In this document: positions 25,590-34,867 of the stretch, one piece after another | How the letters are laid out: each line of letters begins with the position of its first letter | How positions within the stretch are numbered: the stretch's first letter is position 1 | Assembly: GCF_009184425.1 (NCBI RefSeq) | Contig: NZ_WELG01000002.1 | Location: 1,644,741 to 1,708,740, forward strand | Direction: 5' to 3' | DNA: 64,000 nt | Source of the DNA: Flagellimonas olearia | GTDB lineage: Bacteria; Bacteroidota; Bacteroidia; Flavobacteriales; Flavobacteriaceae | Position numbers and translations under genes: made by a program | The notes under the pieces: generated by a model | What the model was told of the DNA's origin: nothing | Databases searched by the model: none | The model's input: only the letters and a program-made list of their open reading frames with translations

Positions 25590-25622
25590 AACCCCTGTTT
25601 TTGATTTATCAATGCAGGGGTT
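25590..25622 (-). other. Hairpin overlapping the murB stop codon
   Basis: AACCCCTG (25590-25597) and CAGGGGTT (25615-25622) form an 8-bp stem around 17 bases. One arm overlaps the murB stop. The T-tract expected of an intrinsic terminator is weak on both strands, so transcript end or mRNA-stability function is uncertain. Confidence 0.4.
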
Positions 25623-26637
25623 ATTTGATGATATTGACCTCTGGCTGAATCTTGATGTTGAATTTTTGGGCCACTTCTTTTTGGATCCGTTGGGACAAAT
25701 TCAAAATATCGGTGCCAGTGGCATTTCCGTAGTTTACCAAAACAAGGGCTTGCTTTTCATGGACCCCGGCATCATCGAATCGTTTTCCTTTAAAGCCTGC
25801 TTGCTCAATAAGCCAACCTGCCGGAATCTTAAATTCTTCTTCACCCACCTCGTAATGCGGAGCGTCAGGATGTTTCTTGATGAACTTTTCAAAAGCCTTT
25901 TTTGATATGACCGGATTTTTAAAGAAACTCCCACTGTTTCCCAATACTGCGGGGTCTGGCAGTTTACTTTGCCTTATGGCAATGACCGCATCGGAGACAT
26001 CCCTAATGGTGGGATAAACAATACCATTTTTTTTCAATTCAGCCTCAATGGCCCCATACCCTGTGTGCAGGACATGGTCTTTTTTGGTCAGTTTTAAATG
26101 TACCGAGGTAATAATGTATTGGTCCTTGGCCTCATTCTTGAAAATGGAATCCCGATACCCAAATTTGCAGGCTTCATTATCGAAACTTATCAGTTCCCCG
26201 GTTTTTATCTCCATGGCGGTACAACTCACAAAGACATCCTTGAGTTCTACACCATATGCACCAATGTTCTGTATGGGAGCGGTGCCTGTGTTGCCCGGAA
26301 TCAGGGATAGGTTTTCCAGTCCACCATAGCCTTTTTCCAAGGTCCATTGCACCAATCCATGCCAGTTTTCACCGGCCATGACCTTTATTTCAACTTCATT
26401 TTGGTTTTCCTCAACAATGGTGATGCCCTTAAGGTTGATGTGTATCACAAGCGCATCGATATCCTTGGTAAGCAACATATTGCTTCCTCCGCTGATGATG
26501 AACTTTTTGGGATAGGATTTCAACTCCAATACTTTTTGGAGCTGTACCAAGCCGGTAATTTCAACAAAATAGCGGGCCTTCACATCAATACCAAAGGTAT
26601 TGTAGGCCTTAAGGGATATGTTTTCCTGAATGTTCAC
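25621..26637 (-). CDS. murB: UDP-N-acetylmuramate dehydrogenase
   Basis: 338 residues, the longer type I (E. coli-like) MurB. It reduces enolpyruvyl-UDP-GlcNAc to UDP-MurNAc in peptidoglycan synthesis. FAD-domain features are NTFGIDVKARYFVEI, FIISGGSNMLLTKD and GLENLSLIPGNTGTAPIQNIGAYGVEL. The catalytic region has GYRDSIFK and LGNSGSFFKNPVI, with the active-site serine, and the C-terminal Glu is near PEVNII. The start abuts the stop of the upstream aminotransferase, so the two are co-transcribed. Confidence 0.96.
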   Translation of the reverse strand: MNIQENISLKAYNTFGIDVKARYFVEITGLVQLQKVLELKSYPKKFIISGGSNMLLTKDIDALVIHINLKGITIVEENQNEVEIKVMAGENWHGLVQWTLEKGYGGLENLSLIPGNTGTAPIQNIGAYGVELKDVFVSCTAMEIKTGELISFDNEACKFGYRDSIFKNEAKDQYIITSVHLKLTKKDHVLHTGYGAIEAELKKNGIVYPTIRDVSDAVIAIRQSKLPDPAVLGNSGSFFKNPVISKKAFEKFIKKHPDAPHYEVGEEEFKIPAGWLIEQAGFKGKRFDDAGVHEKQALVLVNYGNATGTDILNLSQRIQKEVAQKFNIKIQPEVNIIK

Positions 26638-27828
26638 CTAATTGTTGTACACTTTAAGGGCTTTGCCCAATATCTGGACCGCCTTTACAAGTTGGTCTTT
26701 TTCCAGCACATAGGCAATCCTTATTTGGTTTTTTCCCAATCCCGGGGTGGCATAGAATCCAGCCGCAGGGGCCACCATGACCGTATTGCCATCCATTTCA
26801 AATTTTTCTAGCAACCACTGCGCAAAATCATCGGCATCGGCAATGGGGAGTTCCACCACACAATAAAAGGCACCTTGTGGGACGGCCACTTTTACCCCTT
26901 CCAGTTTTCGAAGCTCTGAGATCAAGATATCACGTCGCGACGCGTATTCAACAATGACCTCATCAAAATAGGATTGCGGTGTCTCCAAGGCAGCTTCACT
27001 GGCTATTTGCGCAAATGTTGGTGGTGAAAGTCGGGCTTGGGCAAATTTAAGGGCGGTTTGGATCACCTCCTTGTTTTTGGATACCAAACAACCTATCCGG
27101 GCTCCACACATGCTGTAACGCTTGGAAACGGAATCGACCACAATGGCATGGTCTTCAAGACCTTCTTCCTGTAAAATGGAATGGTGTTGTCTGCCTTCAT
27201 AGGCAAATTCCCGATATACCTCATCCGCTATGAGGAACAGGTTGTGTTTTTTTACCAATGCGGCCAGTTGCTGTATTTCTTCCTTACTGTACAAGTATCC
27301 CGTTGGGTTGCCAGGGTTACAGATGAGAATGGCCTTGGTTTTTTCCGAGATCAGTTTTTCAAAATCGGCAATAGGGGGGAGGGCAAAATTATTTTCCAAG
27401 GTGGAAACGATCGGTACTACTTTGACGCCCATGGCCGTTGCAAATCCGTTGTAATTGGCATAGAACGGTTCTGGGATAATGATTTCATCATTGGTGTCCA
27501 TGATACTTCCCATGGCAAACGAAAGTGCTTCGGAACCTCCAGTGGTCACAATAATGTCCTTGGCGGTGACATGAATGTCTTTCTTGTCATAGTAAGCGGC
27601 AATTTTTTCCCGATAGACTTCGGAACCCTCCGTCATGCTATAGGCCAATACCTCCACGGTATGGTTGCGCACGGCATCCAGGGCCACTTTTGGAGTCTTA
27701 ATGTCCGGTTGCCCAATGTTGAGGTGAATCACATGGGTTCCTCTTTTCTTGGCGGCCTCTGCATACGGGACCAATTTACGGATTGGGGAGGCGGGCATAT
27801 GCCTCCCTTTTTCAGAGATACTTGGCAT
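26638..27828 (-). CDS. PLP-dependent aminotransferase (aspartate aminotransferase type)
   Basis: 396 residues, class I/II fold. AEAAKKRGTHVIHLNIGQPD, TTGGSEALSFAMGSI, CNPGNPTGYLYSKEE, DEVYREFAYEG and the lysine-containing VDSVSKRYSMCGARIGCLVS are the signature blocks; the Lys of SVSKRYS binds PLP. The arginine for the alpha-carboxylate is near the end (IRIAYVLE). It probably uses 2-oxoglutarate with Asp, Tyr or Phe; the substrate range cannot be set from sequence alone. It is directly upstream of murB with no gap. Confidence 0.92.
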   Translation of the reverse strand: MPSISEKGRHMPASPIRKLVPYAEAAKKRGTHVIHLNIGQPDIKTPKVALDAVRNHTVEVLAYSMTEGSEVYREKIAAYYDKKDIHVTAKDIIVTTGGSEALSFAMGSIMDTNDEIIIPEPFYANYNGFATAMGVKVVPIVSTLENNFALPPIADFEKLISEKTKAILICNPGNPTGYLYSKEEIQQLAALVKKHNLFLIADEVYREFAYEGRQHHSILQEEGLEDHAIVVDSVSKRYSMCGARIGCLVSKNKEVIQTALKFAQARLSPPTFAQIASEAALETPQSYFDEVIVEYASRRDILISELRKLEGVKVAVPQGAFYCVVELPIADADDFAQWLLEKFEMDGNTVMVAPAAGFYATPGLGKNQIRIAYVLEKDQLVKAVQILGKALKVYNN

Positions 27829-27934
27829 GTACTGATATTTTAAGCAAAAATGCTAAAACCCACACTCGTAAACAACAGATTGGACCATTATTTATGCGGT
27901 TATTGGAATGTTAAATACGACCGGTTGTCTTGGA

Positions 27935-27942
27935 TAATTTTG
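27935..27942 (+). promoter_or_regulatory. -7 promoter box for the aspartyl protease/PDZ gene
   Basis: TAATTTTG is a full match to TAnnTTTG, 37 bases before the TTG start. It lies in the divergent gap with the aminotransferase gene. No -33 TTG at normal distance. Confidence 0.4.
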
Positions 27943-27979
27943 TATATTCCATAAGGATAACCCTTTAGAAGTAAGGAAA

Positions 27980-29320
27980 TTGAAAAAAGGACTATACTTT
28001 TTTGTGCTTCTTTTTGTTGTGGCGCCCCTTTTGGTTTCGGCCCAAAAGTTTAAAATGCCCAGACATAAGAAATTCCAGAAAGTTAAGTTTGAACTGATCA
28101 ATAACCTTATCATAATCCCTGTGCAGATCAATGGATCCGATCTTACCTTTGTTTTGGATTCTGGGGTGAGCAAACCCATTCTTTTCAATCTTTCCGGTCA
28201 AGATTCCATTTCCATCAACAATGTTTCCGAAGTGACCATCAGGGGATTGGGAGATGGTGAACCTATGAAAGCATTGAGTTCCATGGGGAACGTGTTCAGT
28301 TTGGGGGATGCGGAGAATTATTCACAGGATCTATATGTGGTTTTGGATAAGGGAATCAATTTCTCACCTTCATTGGGTATTCCTGTGCATGGTATTTTGG
28401 GGTTTGAGCTCTTCAGGGATTTTGTTGTTGAAATCAATTATGGGGCAAAGTATATCAAGCTCCATAATCCTGAGCATTATGTACACAGGCAGGGCAAAAA
28501 AGCCCAAACCTTGCCATTATCCATTATAAAAAGAAAGGCCTACGTGGAAGGGACTGTTCTGATTAAGGATTCCGAGAACATTCCAGTAAAACTGCTTGTG
28601 GATACGGGAAGCAGCGATGCACTTTGGTTGTTCCATCAACCTGAAAAGGGCTTGGAAATCCCTGAGAAAAATTACGAGGATTATCTGGGAAGAGGGTTAA
28701 GCGGTGATATTTTTGGAAGACGAACCAAGGTAAATGGAGTAAAAATTGGGAATTTTGAACTTAAGGAAGCGAAGGCGGCTTTTCCCTATCGCGAGTTTTT
28801 TGGACTTATCGAGAATTTGGGGGATCGAAACGGCTCGGTTGGGGGTGAAATATTAAAACGCTTCAATTTTGTGTTTGATTATATGAACGGTGAGGTGACT
28901 ATTAAGAAGAACGGAAACTTCCGTGAACCTTTCCAATACAATCTAGCTGGAATTGAACTTCAGCACAATGGATTGCGGTACATAGCGGAAAGCATAGCCG
29001 GTATGGATGGCGTAGTGCGGGATGAGAGCGATTCTTCCTTTGGTAATGTGCAAATCTTACTGGAAAACAAAACCCAACTAAGTCTAGTTCCTGAAATTAT
29101 CGTTTCTGGTATACGGGCGGGAAGCCCTGCCGCAGAGGCTGGACTGCGTGAAGGTGATGTGATATTGGCGGTAAATGGTAGACGAATTCATCAGTATAAA
29201 CTCCAAGAAGTGTTGAAAATGCTCAATGAAAAGGAGGGAAAGCGTGTTCGTGTGCTGATTGAACGTTACAATAAGGATCTGTTATTTTCTTTTGTCCTCA
29301 AAAAAGTCTTTGACGATTAA
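27980..29320 (+). CDS. Exported retropepsin-like aspartyl protease with C-terminal PDZ domain
   Basis: 446 residues from a TTG start; AAGTAAGG just upstream is an acceptable ribosome site. Signal peptide 1-22. Two aspartyl-protease half-domains follow, each with a catalytic triplet: D60-S-G in LTFVLDSGVSKPILF and D208-T-G in VKLLVDTGSSDALWL, with LGIPVHGILGFELFRDFVVEI as the flap/Ile-Gly region. A PDZ domain closes the protein (~360-440: SGIRAGSPAAEAGLREGDVI). Having both D[ST]G motifs in one chain suggests an intramolecular dimer. It probably acts in the periplasm; substrates are unknown. Confidence 0.92.
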   Translation: MKKGLYFFVLLFVVAPLLVSAQKFKMPRHKKFQKVKFELINNLIIIPVQINGSDLTFVLDSGVSKPILFNLSGQDSISINNVSEVTIRGLGDGEPMKALSSMGNVFSLGDAENYSQDLYVVLDKGINFSPSLGIPVHGILGFELFRDFVVEINYGAKYIKLHNPEHYVHRQGKKAQTLPLSIIKRKAYVEGTVLIKDSENIPVKLLVDTGSSDALWLFHQPEKGLEIPEKNYEDYLGRGLSGDIFGRRTKVNGVKIGNFELKEAKAAFPYREFFGLIENLGDRNGSVGGEILKRFNFVFDYMNGEVTIKKNGNFREPFQYNLAGIELQHNGLRYIAESIAGMDGVVRDESDSSFGNVQILLENKTQLSLVPEIIVSGIRAGSPAAEAGLREGDVILAVNGRRIHQYKLQEVLKMLNEKEGKRVRVLIERYNKDLLFSFVLKKVFDD

Positions 29321-29327
29321 AAACAAA

Positions 29328-29357
29328 AAACCTCGAAAAATGACTTCTTCGAGGTTT
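29328..29357 (-). terminator. Intrinsic terminator of the DUF1573 gene
   Basis: AAACCTCGAA and TTCGAGGTTT pair around a 10-base loop. On the minus strand the stem is followed by TTTTGTTTTT. It also lies 8 bases past the stop of the convergent protease gene and may serve both. Confidence 0.75.
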
Positions 29358-29380
29358 GTAGTACTATAATTTTCTTTTTT

Positions 29381-29767
29381 CTATTTGGCTCCCTCAGCCT
29401 TTACCGTACCTTTTATCTTAAGAATTTTGGTAGGTGTGTCCGCATTGGAGGTTACCGTAATTGCTTTTCTAATGGGGCCAACCCTATTAGTATCATATTT
29501 TACTTGGATTTGACCGGTTTTACCGGGCAAAATGGGATCTTCAGGTTTTTTGGGAATGGTACATCCACAGCTAGATCGTACATTGCTGATTACCAATGGA
29601 ACAGAACCTGTGTTGGTAAATTCAAACACACGAACCCCATCACTTCCTTTGGCAATTTCACCATAATCGATGGTCTCGCTCTTAAACTCGATTTTTGCTG
29701 TTCCTTCTTGGGCATAAATTCCTAGTGAAAGAAGACCAACAAACAACAGAAGTACAGTTTTTTTCAT
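29381..29767 (-). CDS. Exported DUF1573 domain protein
   Basis: 128 residues from ATG 29767, giving a clean signal peptide (MKKTVLLLFVGLLSLGIYAQ). The frame stays open further upstream, but a TTTG-N20-TAnnTTTG promoter lies inside that extension, so the longer start is rejected. The body is a single Ig-like DUF1573/ASPM-type domain: IEFKSETIDYGEIAKGSD, VFEFTNTGSVPLVISNVRSSCGCTIP with the conserved CGC, and GKTGQIQVKYDTNRVGPIRKAITVTSNA. These are abundant exported proteins in Bacteroidota; the function is unproven. Confidence 0.92.
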   Translation of the reverse strand: MKKTVLLLFVGLLSLGIYAQEGTAKIEFKSETIDYGEIAKGSDGVRVFEFTNTGSVPLVISNVRSSCGCTIPKKPEDPILPGKTGQIQVKYDTNRVGPIRKAITVTSNADTPTKILKIKGTVKAEGAK

Positions 29768-29790
29768 TTTTTTTGGTTTTGGGTGGATTT

Positions 29791-29822
29791 CAAATGTAAC
29801 TGATTCGTCAGCTGCATCCAAA
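29791..29822 (-). promoter_or_regulatory. Promoter of the DUF1573 gene
   Basis: On the minus strand TTTG (29819-29822), a 20-base spacer and TACATTTG (29791-29798) match the Bacteroidota -33/-7 consensus in full. The start codon follows 23 bases after the -7 box. This fixes the gene start at 29767. Confidence 0.6.
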
Positions 29823-29919
29823 ATTCTTTTGTTATGTAATAACGTTACTTATTTTTGTTTCGTATTTCAAGATTGGTCATCATTCAAGGAATAGCATAAA
29901 ATTAACATGGTGCTTACCG

Positions 29920-29927
29920 TATATTTG
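29920..29927 (+). promoter_or_regulatory. -7 promoter box of valS
   Basis: TATATTTG, full TAnnTTTG match, 40 bases before the valS ATG. The leader is too short for a T-box or other large riboswitch. Confidence 0.45.
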
Positions 29928-29967
29928 AACCAATCCTTAGCCTTAATTACAAAAACTGTACCGAAAA

Positions 29968-32598
29968 ATGGAGATTCCATCAAAATATGAGCCCAATAGG
30001 GTTGAAGCGAACTGGTATGACTACTGGATGAAACACGATTTCTTCAGTTCAAAACCAGATGAAAGAGAGCCCTACACCATAGTTATTCCCCCACCCAATG
30101 TTACTGGGGTGTTGCATATGGGGCATATGCTGAACAATACCCTGCAGGATGTTCTTATCCGAAGGGCAAGGCTTTTGGGGAAAAATGCCTGCTGGGTGCC
30201 CGGTATGGACCATGCTTCCATTGCCACGGAAGCTAAAGTTGTGGCAAAATTGAAAGAAGAAGGAATCAACAAGGCCAACCTTTCCAGGGAAGAATTCCTG
30301 AAGCATGCCTGGGATTGGACCAATGAGTATGGAGGAGTTATTCTTCAACAATTGAAGAAATTGGGCTGTTCCTGTGATTGGGACCGCACCAAGTTCACCA
30401 TGGATGACGATATGTCAGCCTCCGTGATCAAAGTTTTTGTAGACCTGTACAATAAAGGTCTCATTTACAGAGGATATCGTATGGTGAATTGGGACCCGGA
30501 AGCCAAGACCACTTTATCCGATGAAGAGGTGATTTATGAAGAGCGACAGGGAAATCTATACTATTTGGTGTATGCCATTGAAGGTTCCGATGAAAAAGTA
30601 ATCATTGCAACCACCCGGCCGGAGACCATTTTGGGGGATACCGCTATCTGTATCAACCCCAATGATGAAAGATACCACCATTTGAAAGGTAAAAAGGCCA
30701 TTGTGCCCATCTGTAACCGGGTCATTCCCATTATTGAGGATGAATATGTGGATATTGAGTTCGGTACCGGGTGCCTAAAAGTGACCCCGGCCCACGATGA
30801 GAACGATAAAAATCTGGGGGACAAGCACAACTTGGATGTTGTTGACATCTTTAATGAAGATGCTACCTTGAATTCCTTCGGAATGCATTACGAGGGAAAA
30901 GACCGTTTTGTGGTGCGGAAAGAAATTTCCAAAGAACTGGAAGAAAAGGGCTTTTTGGTCAAGACCGAACAGCACTTGAACAAAGTAGGGACTTCGGAAC
31001 GGACCAAAGCGGTAATTGAGCCCAGATTGTCCGATCAGTGGTTCCTGAAAATGGAGGAATTGGCAAAACCAGCCCTAGATGGCGTTTTGAAAACCAATGA
31101 TATCAAGTTTTATCCCAAAAAATTTGAAAATACCTATCGCCATTGGATGGAAGGTATCCGCGATTGGAACATTTCCCGTCAATTGTGGTGGGGCCAACAG
31201 ATACCAGCCTATTATTATGGGGATGGTCAGGATGATTTTGTGGTGGCCGAAAGCAGGGAAGAAGCCTTGAAAATGGCCAAATCCAAAAATCCAAAAATCC
31301 AGGAATCCGACTTACGCCAAGACCCCGATGTTCTGGATACCTGGTTTTCTTCTTGGTTATGGCCCATGAGTGTTTTTGGGGGTATTTTGGAACCTGACAA
31401 TGAGGAGATCAACTACTATTACCCCACCAATGATTTGGTGACCGCACCTGACATTATATTCTTTTGGGTGGCCAGGATGATCATGTCCGGATACCATTAC
31501 AAGGGCAAAAGGCCTTTTGAAAATGTTTATTTCACCGGACTTGTCCGAGACAAGCAGCGTAGAAAAATGTCCAAGCAATTGGGAAATTCTCCAGATGCCT
31601 TGAAACTTATTGAAGATTTTGGGGCCGATGGTGTCCGTGTGGGACTGTTGTTGAGCTCATCTGCAGGGAACGATATCATGTTTGATGAAGCCCTCTGCCA
31701 ACAAGGCGCCAACTTTGCCAATAAAATCTGGAATGCGTTTCGTTTGATAAAAGGATGGGAGGTTGCAGATATAGAACAACCCGAAGCTTCAAAGATTGGA
31801 ATAGCATGGTATACGTCCAAATTGAACCAGACGTTAGCGGAAATTGAAGATCATTTTTCCAAATATCGAATTTCAGATGCCTTGATGGCCATTTACAAAT
31901 TGGTGTGGGACGATTTCTGTTCTTGGTTGCTCGAAATTGTTAAGCCGGCCTACCAACAACCTATTGACCAAACTACGTTTGATGCGGTTATCCATCTGTT
32001 TGAGGAGAACCTGAAACTACTGCACCCTTTTATGCCGTTCTTGACCGAGGAGGTATGGCAGCACATTGCAGAGCGAACCCCGGAGAATGCATTAATGGTG
32101 TCCAATTGGCCTGAGGTGGGTAGTACCGATACAGCATTGATTGCGGATTTTGAGTTTGCCACGGAAGTGATTTCAGGGGTGCGGACTATCCGAAAGGAAA
32201 AGAACATCCCCCAGAAGGATGCCTTGGAGTTGTTCATGCTCAATGCTGAAAAAATAAGTGATCAGATGGATGCCATCATCATGAAATTGGCGAATCTTTC
32301 AAAATTTGAAACTGTGGACTCCAGCTTGGAAGGTGCCTTGACCTTTAGGGTGAAAAGTAACGAATACTTTATCCCTATGAGTGGTGCAATTGACGTGGAG
32401 GCCGAAATAGAGAAAATCAATGAGGAGTTGAAATATACCCGAGGATTTCTACAATCGGTACAAAAGAAATTGGGGAACGAACGTTTTGTGAACAATGCCC
32501 CTGAACAGGTGGTGGCCATTGAACGTAAAAAAGCCGCCGATGCCGAGGCCAAGATCGAGACTTTGGAGAAAAGCTTGGCGAGTTTGGGAAATTCCTAA
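29968..32598 (+). CDS. valS: Valyl-tRNA synthetase
   Basis: 876 residues. Class Ia synthetase that charges tRNA-Val. The HIGH motif is [14 protein letters not shown] near residue 45 and the KMSKS motif is [13 protein letters not shown]. The editing domain contains [14 protein letters not shown] and the signature [31 protein letters not shown], the anticodon-binding domain, and a C-terminal coiled-coil arm (~805-870: [21 protein letters not shown]) complete the ValRS plan. Single-gene unit with its own -7 box. Confidence 0.98.
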   Translation: MEIPSKYEPNRVEANWYDYWMKHDFFSSKPDEREPYTIVIPPPNVTGVLHMGHMLNNTLQDVLIRRARLLGKNACWVPGMDHASIATEAKVVAKLKEEGINKANLSREEFLKHAWDWTNEYGGVILQQLKKLGCSCDWDRTKFTMDDDMSASVIKVFVDLYNKGLIYRGYRMVNWDPEAKTTLSDEEVIYEERQGNLYYLVYAIEGSDEKVIIATTRPETILGDTAICINPNDERYHHLKGKKAIVPICNRVIPIIEDEYVDIEFGTGCLKVTPAHDENDKNLGDKHNLDVVDIFNEDATLNSFGMHYEGKDRFVVRKEISKELEEKGFLVKTEQHLNKVGTSERTKAVIEPRLSDQWFLKMEELAKPALDGVLKTNDIKFYPKKFENTYRHWMEGIRDWNISRQLWWGQQIPAYYYGDGQDDFVVAESREEALKMAKSKNPKIQESDLRQDPDVLDTWFSSWLWPMSVFGGILEPDNEEINYYYPTNDLVTAPDIIFFWVARMIMSGYHYKGKRPFENVYFTGLVRDKQRRKMSKQLGNSPDALKLIEDFGADGVRVGLLLSSSAGNDIMFDEALCQQGANFANKIWNAFRLIKGWEVADIEQPEASKIGIAWYTSKLNQTLAEIEDHFSKYRISDALMAIYKLVWDDFCSWLLEIVKPAYQQPIDQTTFDAVIHLFEENLKLLHPFMPFLTEEVWQHIAERTPENALMVSNWPEVGSTDTALIADFEFATEVISGVRTIRKEKNIPQKDALELFMLNAEKISDQMDAIIMKLANLSKFETVDSSLEGALTFRVKSNEYFIPMSGAIDVEAEIEKINEELKYTRGFLQSVQKKLGNERFVNNAPEQVVAIERKKAADAEAKIETLEKSLASLGNS

Positions 32599-32683
32599 GT
32601 TTAGTAGGGACTTTTACGGTTTCCATCCCCAATTTGTCAATCGGTTGGGGATGAGTGTTTTACTTTTTCATATATTTAGTACT

Positions 32684-33949
32684 ATGGAATCGTATGCCAC
32701 TGCCTTGTTGTATGCCATACCTTTTTTTGTGGGGTTGGTACTTTTTGAAGTCCTTTATGGATATTTCGCCAAAAAGCAGATGCACAATGTCATGGACACC
32801 GTGAGCAGTCTTAGCTCCGGACTTACCAATGTGGTAAAAGATTCCCTGGGGTTGGGAGTCATTATTATCAGTTACCCGTTTTTATTGGAACATTTGGCCC
32901 TTACCGAGATCAAGACTACTTGGCTGGTTTGGGTAGTGGCTTTTGTTGTACTGGATTTTGCAGGGTATTGGAACCATAGGCTGAGCCATCATATCAACTT
33001 TTTTTGGAATCAGCATGTCATCCATCATAGCAGTGAGGAGTTCAATCTCGCCTGCGCCTTGCGGCAACCTATTTCCAATCTGTTGGGATATTACGCCCTT
33101 TTATTGATTCCTGCAGCCCTTTTGGGTGTTCCCAACGAGGTTATCGCCATTTTGGCCCCTATCCATCTGTTTGCCCAATTTTGGTACCACACCCAGTATG
33201 TGGGTAAGATGGGTTGGTTGGAGTATATTATTGTGACCCCATCGCAGCATAGGGTACACCATGCCATCAATAAGGAATATATAGACAAAAACCTTGGTCA
33301 GATTTTTTGTGTCTGGGATCGTATGTTCGGGACTTTTCAGGAAGAAATGGATGATGTGCCGCCACAATACGGGGTATTGAAACCTGCCCATACCTGGAAT
33401 CCGGTCATCATCAATTTTCAGCATTTATGGCGATTGATAAAGGATGCATGGCGGACCAAGAACTATTGGGACAAGCTTAGGATTTGGTTTATGCCCACGG
33501 GGTGGCGTCCTTCAGATGTTAAGGAAAGGTATCCTGTGGAGATTATTGAGGATGTGTATAATTTTGAAAAATACAGACCAGAAGCTTCCAAGGCCTTAAA
33601 GGGGTATGCCATTTTCCAAATGGTGGCAACCACTGCCTTGATGCTTTTTATGTTCTACAACTATTCTGCAATAGGCTTTGACGGACTATTGCTATTCGGA
33701 GCTTTTGTCTTTGTGGGGGTCTATGGCTACACGACATTGATGGATCGTAAACACTACGCCATTTGGATCGAGGTGATTCGAAGTGTGTTGGGGTTGGCCC
33801 TTATTTATGGTACGCAGGATTGGTTTGGGATAAATGCCTACGCTTCTTTAGGGAGTCTTATGGTGGCGCTGTACTTTATCGTTACCATTTGTGGGGCGGT
33901 ATACTTCACCTATGTTGAAAAAAGCTATTCTACTCCTTTGGTGTCCTAA
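32684..33949 (+). CDS. Sterol desaturase / fatty acid hydroxylase family membrane protein
   Basis: 421 residues from the ATG at 32684 (MESYATALLYAIPFFVGLVL). The open frame begins inside valS in another register and an ATG at 32651 is also possible; I prefer 32684 because it precedes the first membrane helix directly. The di-iron histidine clusters are NHRLSHHINFFWNQHVIHHS and the later HRVHHA, the HxxxH / HxxHH / HxxHH pattern. About eight membrane helices, including a C-terminal set (~310-410) beyond the catalytic core. It should hydroxylate or desaturate a lipid; the substrate is unknown. It overlaps the convergent ACBP gene by 4 bases. Confidence 0.9.
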   Translation: MESYATALLYAIPFFVGLVLFEVLYGYFAKKQMHNVMDTVSSLSSGLTNVVKDSLGLGVIIISYPFLLEHLALTEIKTTWLVWVVAFVVLDFAGYWNHRLSHHINFFWNQHVIHHSSEEFNLACALRQPISNLLGYYALLLIPAALLGVPNEVIAILAPIHLFAQFWYHTQYVGKMGWLEYIIVTPSQHRVHHAINKEYIDKNLGQIFCVWDRMFGTFQEEMDDVPPQYGVLKPAHTWNPVIINFQHLWRLIKDAWRTKNYWDKLRIWFMPTGWRPSDVKERYPVEIIEDVYNFEKYRPEASKALKGYAIFQMVATTALMLFMFYNYSAIGFDGLLLFGAFVFVGVYGYTTLMDRKHYAIWIEVIRSVLGLALIYGTQDWFGINAYASLGSLMVALYFIVTICGAVYFTYVEKSYSTPLVS

Positions 33950-34209
33950 AGTTTTTTTACTTCAGATTCCACTAGGGCGATATAGTTTTCCATAGCCTCT
34001 TTTACAGTGATGTTTTGTGCCTGAAAAAGGGCATTGGCCTTAAAGGCATTGATCAAAGGGGTTCTACTCCCAGGGTTATCAAAATTTTTGTTGGCTACCT
34101 TAAAGTAAGCGTACAATTTCAATAATAAGTCGGCAGGTATAGGTTCTGTGTACCCATTTACATAGGCCACTGCCTCATCAAAACGGGTATGTAGTTCCTC
34201 ATCAATCAT
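33946..34209 (-). CDS. Acyl-CoA-binding protein
   Basis: 87 residues, the length of the four-helix ACBP fold. ELHTRFDEAVAYVNGYTEPI, DLLLKLYAYFKVANKNFDNP (the KLYxYFK ligand-binding helix) and KEAMENYIALVESEV match the family; the RTPLINAFKANALFQ stretch replaces the usual KAKWDAWNA. ACBPs are widespread in eukaryotes and patchy in bacteria. It binds long-chain acyl-CoA in the cytosol. Its start overlaps the end of psd by 8 bases, so it is the last gene of the phospholipid operon, where an acyl-CoA carrier makes biochemical sense. Confidence 0.9.
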   Translation of the reverse strand: MIDEELHTRFDEAVAYVNGYTEPIPADLLLKLYAYFKVANKNFDNPGSRTPLINAFKANALFQAQNITVKEAMENYIALVESEVKKL

Positions 34210-34867
34210 CTTGCTTGCGTATTGAGGCGATACACGTTTTGGCCCCGATTACTTTCTGTCCTAGTTTAACTGTAATGTTGCAGTCCAAAGGTAGTAGCAA
34301 GTCTACGCGGGAGCCAAACTTAATGAACCCGGCATCCTGTCCTTGGGTTACCTGCTCTCCTTCCTCAGCATAGTTTACGATACGTCTGGCCATGGCCCCG
34401 GCAATCTGTCGGTACCCTATTTCGCCCAATTTTGGGGTATGGAGTACCACGGTGGTGCGTTCGTTTTCAGTGCTGGATTTTGGGTGCCAGGCTACCAAAT
34501 ATTTACCGGGATGGTACTTGGAGTAGGTAATGGTACCGCTGGAAGGGTAACGGGTTACATGCACATTTACTGGTGACATGAAGATAGAGACCTGCCTCCG
34601 TTTTTCCTTAAAATATTCGGGTTCATCCACTTCCTCAATAACTACCACTTTGCCGTCCACTGGGGCTAAAATGTCATCAAAGTTTGGGGTGACCAAACGT
34701 TTTGGGTTTCTAAAAAACTGTAATATGGCAATGAGTAAGACAAGAGCTATTATCTGTATGGTTAACCGAAGCCATTCCACTCCAACATAAAACTGGGCGG
34801 TAAGAATTGCAGCGACCACGATAAAAAAAGTAACGATGATAATTTTTTGTCCCTCTTTATGAAACAT
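34202..34867 (-). CDS. psd: Phosphatidylserine decarboxylase proenzyme, short form
   Basis: 221 residues, the short archaetidyl/phosphatidylserine decarboxylase type. Two membrane helices near the N-terminus (IIIVTFFIVVAAILTAQFYV, LTIQIIALVLLIAILQFF). VLAPVDGKVV-like ILAPVDGKVVVIEEVDEPEY, FMSPVNVHVTRYPSSG and the C-terminal self-cleavage site FIKFGSRVDLLLP: cleavage at G-S would make the pyruvoyl group. It produces phosphatidylethanolamine, the main phospholipid in this group. It overlaps cdsA by 11 bases upstream and the ACBP gene downstream. Confidence 0.95.
   Translation of the reverse strand: MFHKEGQKIIIVTFFIVVAAILTAQFYVGVEWLRLTIQIIALVLLIAILQFFRNPKRLVTPNFDDILAPVDGKVVVIEEVDEPEYFKEKRRQVSIFMSPVNVHVTRYPSSGTITYSKYHPGKYLVAWHPKSSTENERTTVVLHTPKLGEIGYRQIAGAMARRIVNYAEEGEQVTQGQDAGFIKFGSRVDLLLPLDCNITVKLGQKVIGAKTCIASIRKQDD

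Noticed and set aside
27181-27843. Plus-strand open frame of 220 codons opposite the aminotransferase
   Set aside because: It is antisense to a clear PLP enzyme with intact motifs; the translated product has no recognisable domain and is Gly/His/Phe-rich as expected for antisense.
29928-29967. T-box or riboswitch before valS
   Set aside because: Only 40 bases separate the -7 box from the start codon, too little for such structures.
32495-32683. Longer start of the sterol-desaturase-like gene inside valS
   Set aside because: The extra N-terminus is Arg/Trp/Pro-rich shadow of the valS C-terminus in another frame and would precede the first membrane helix unnaturally.
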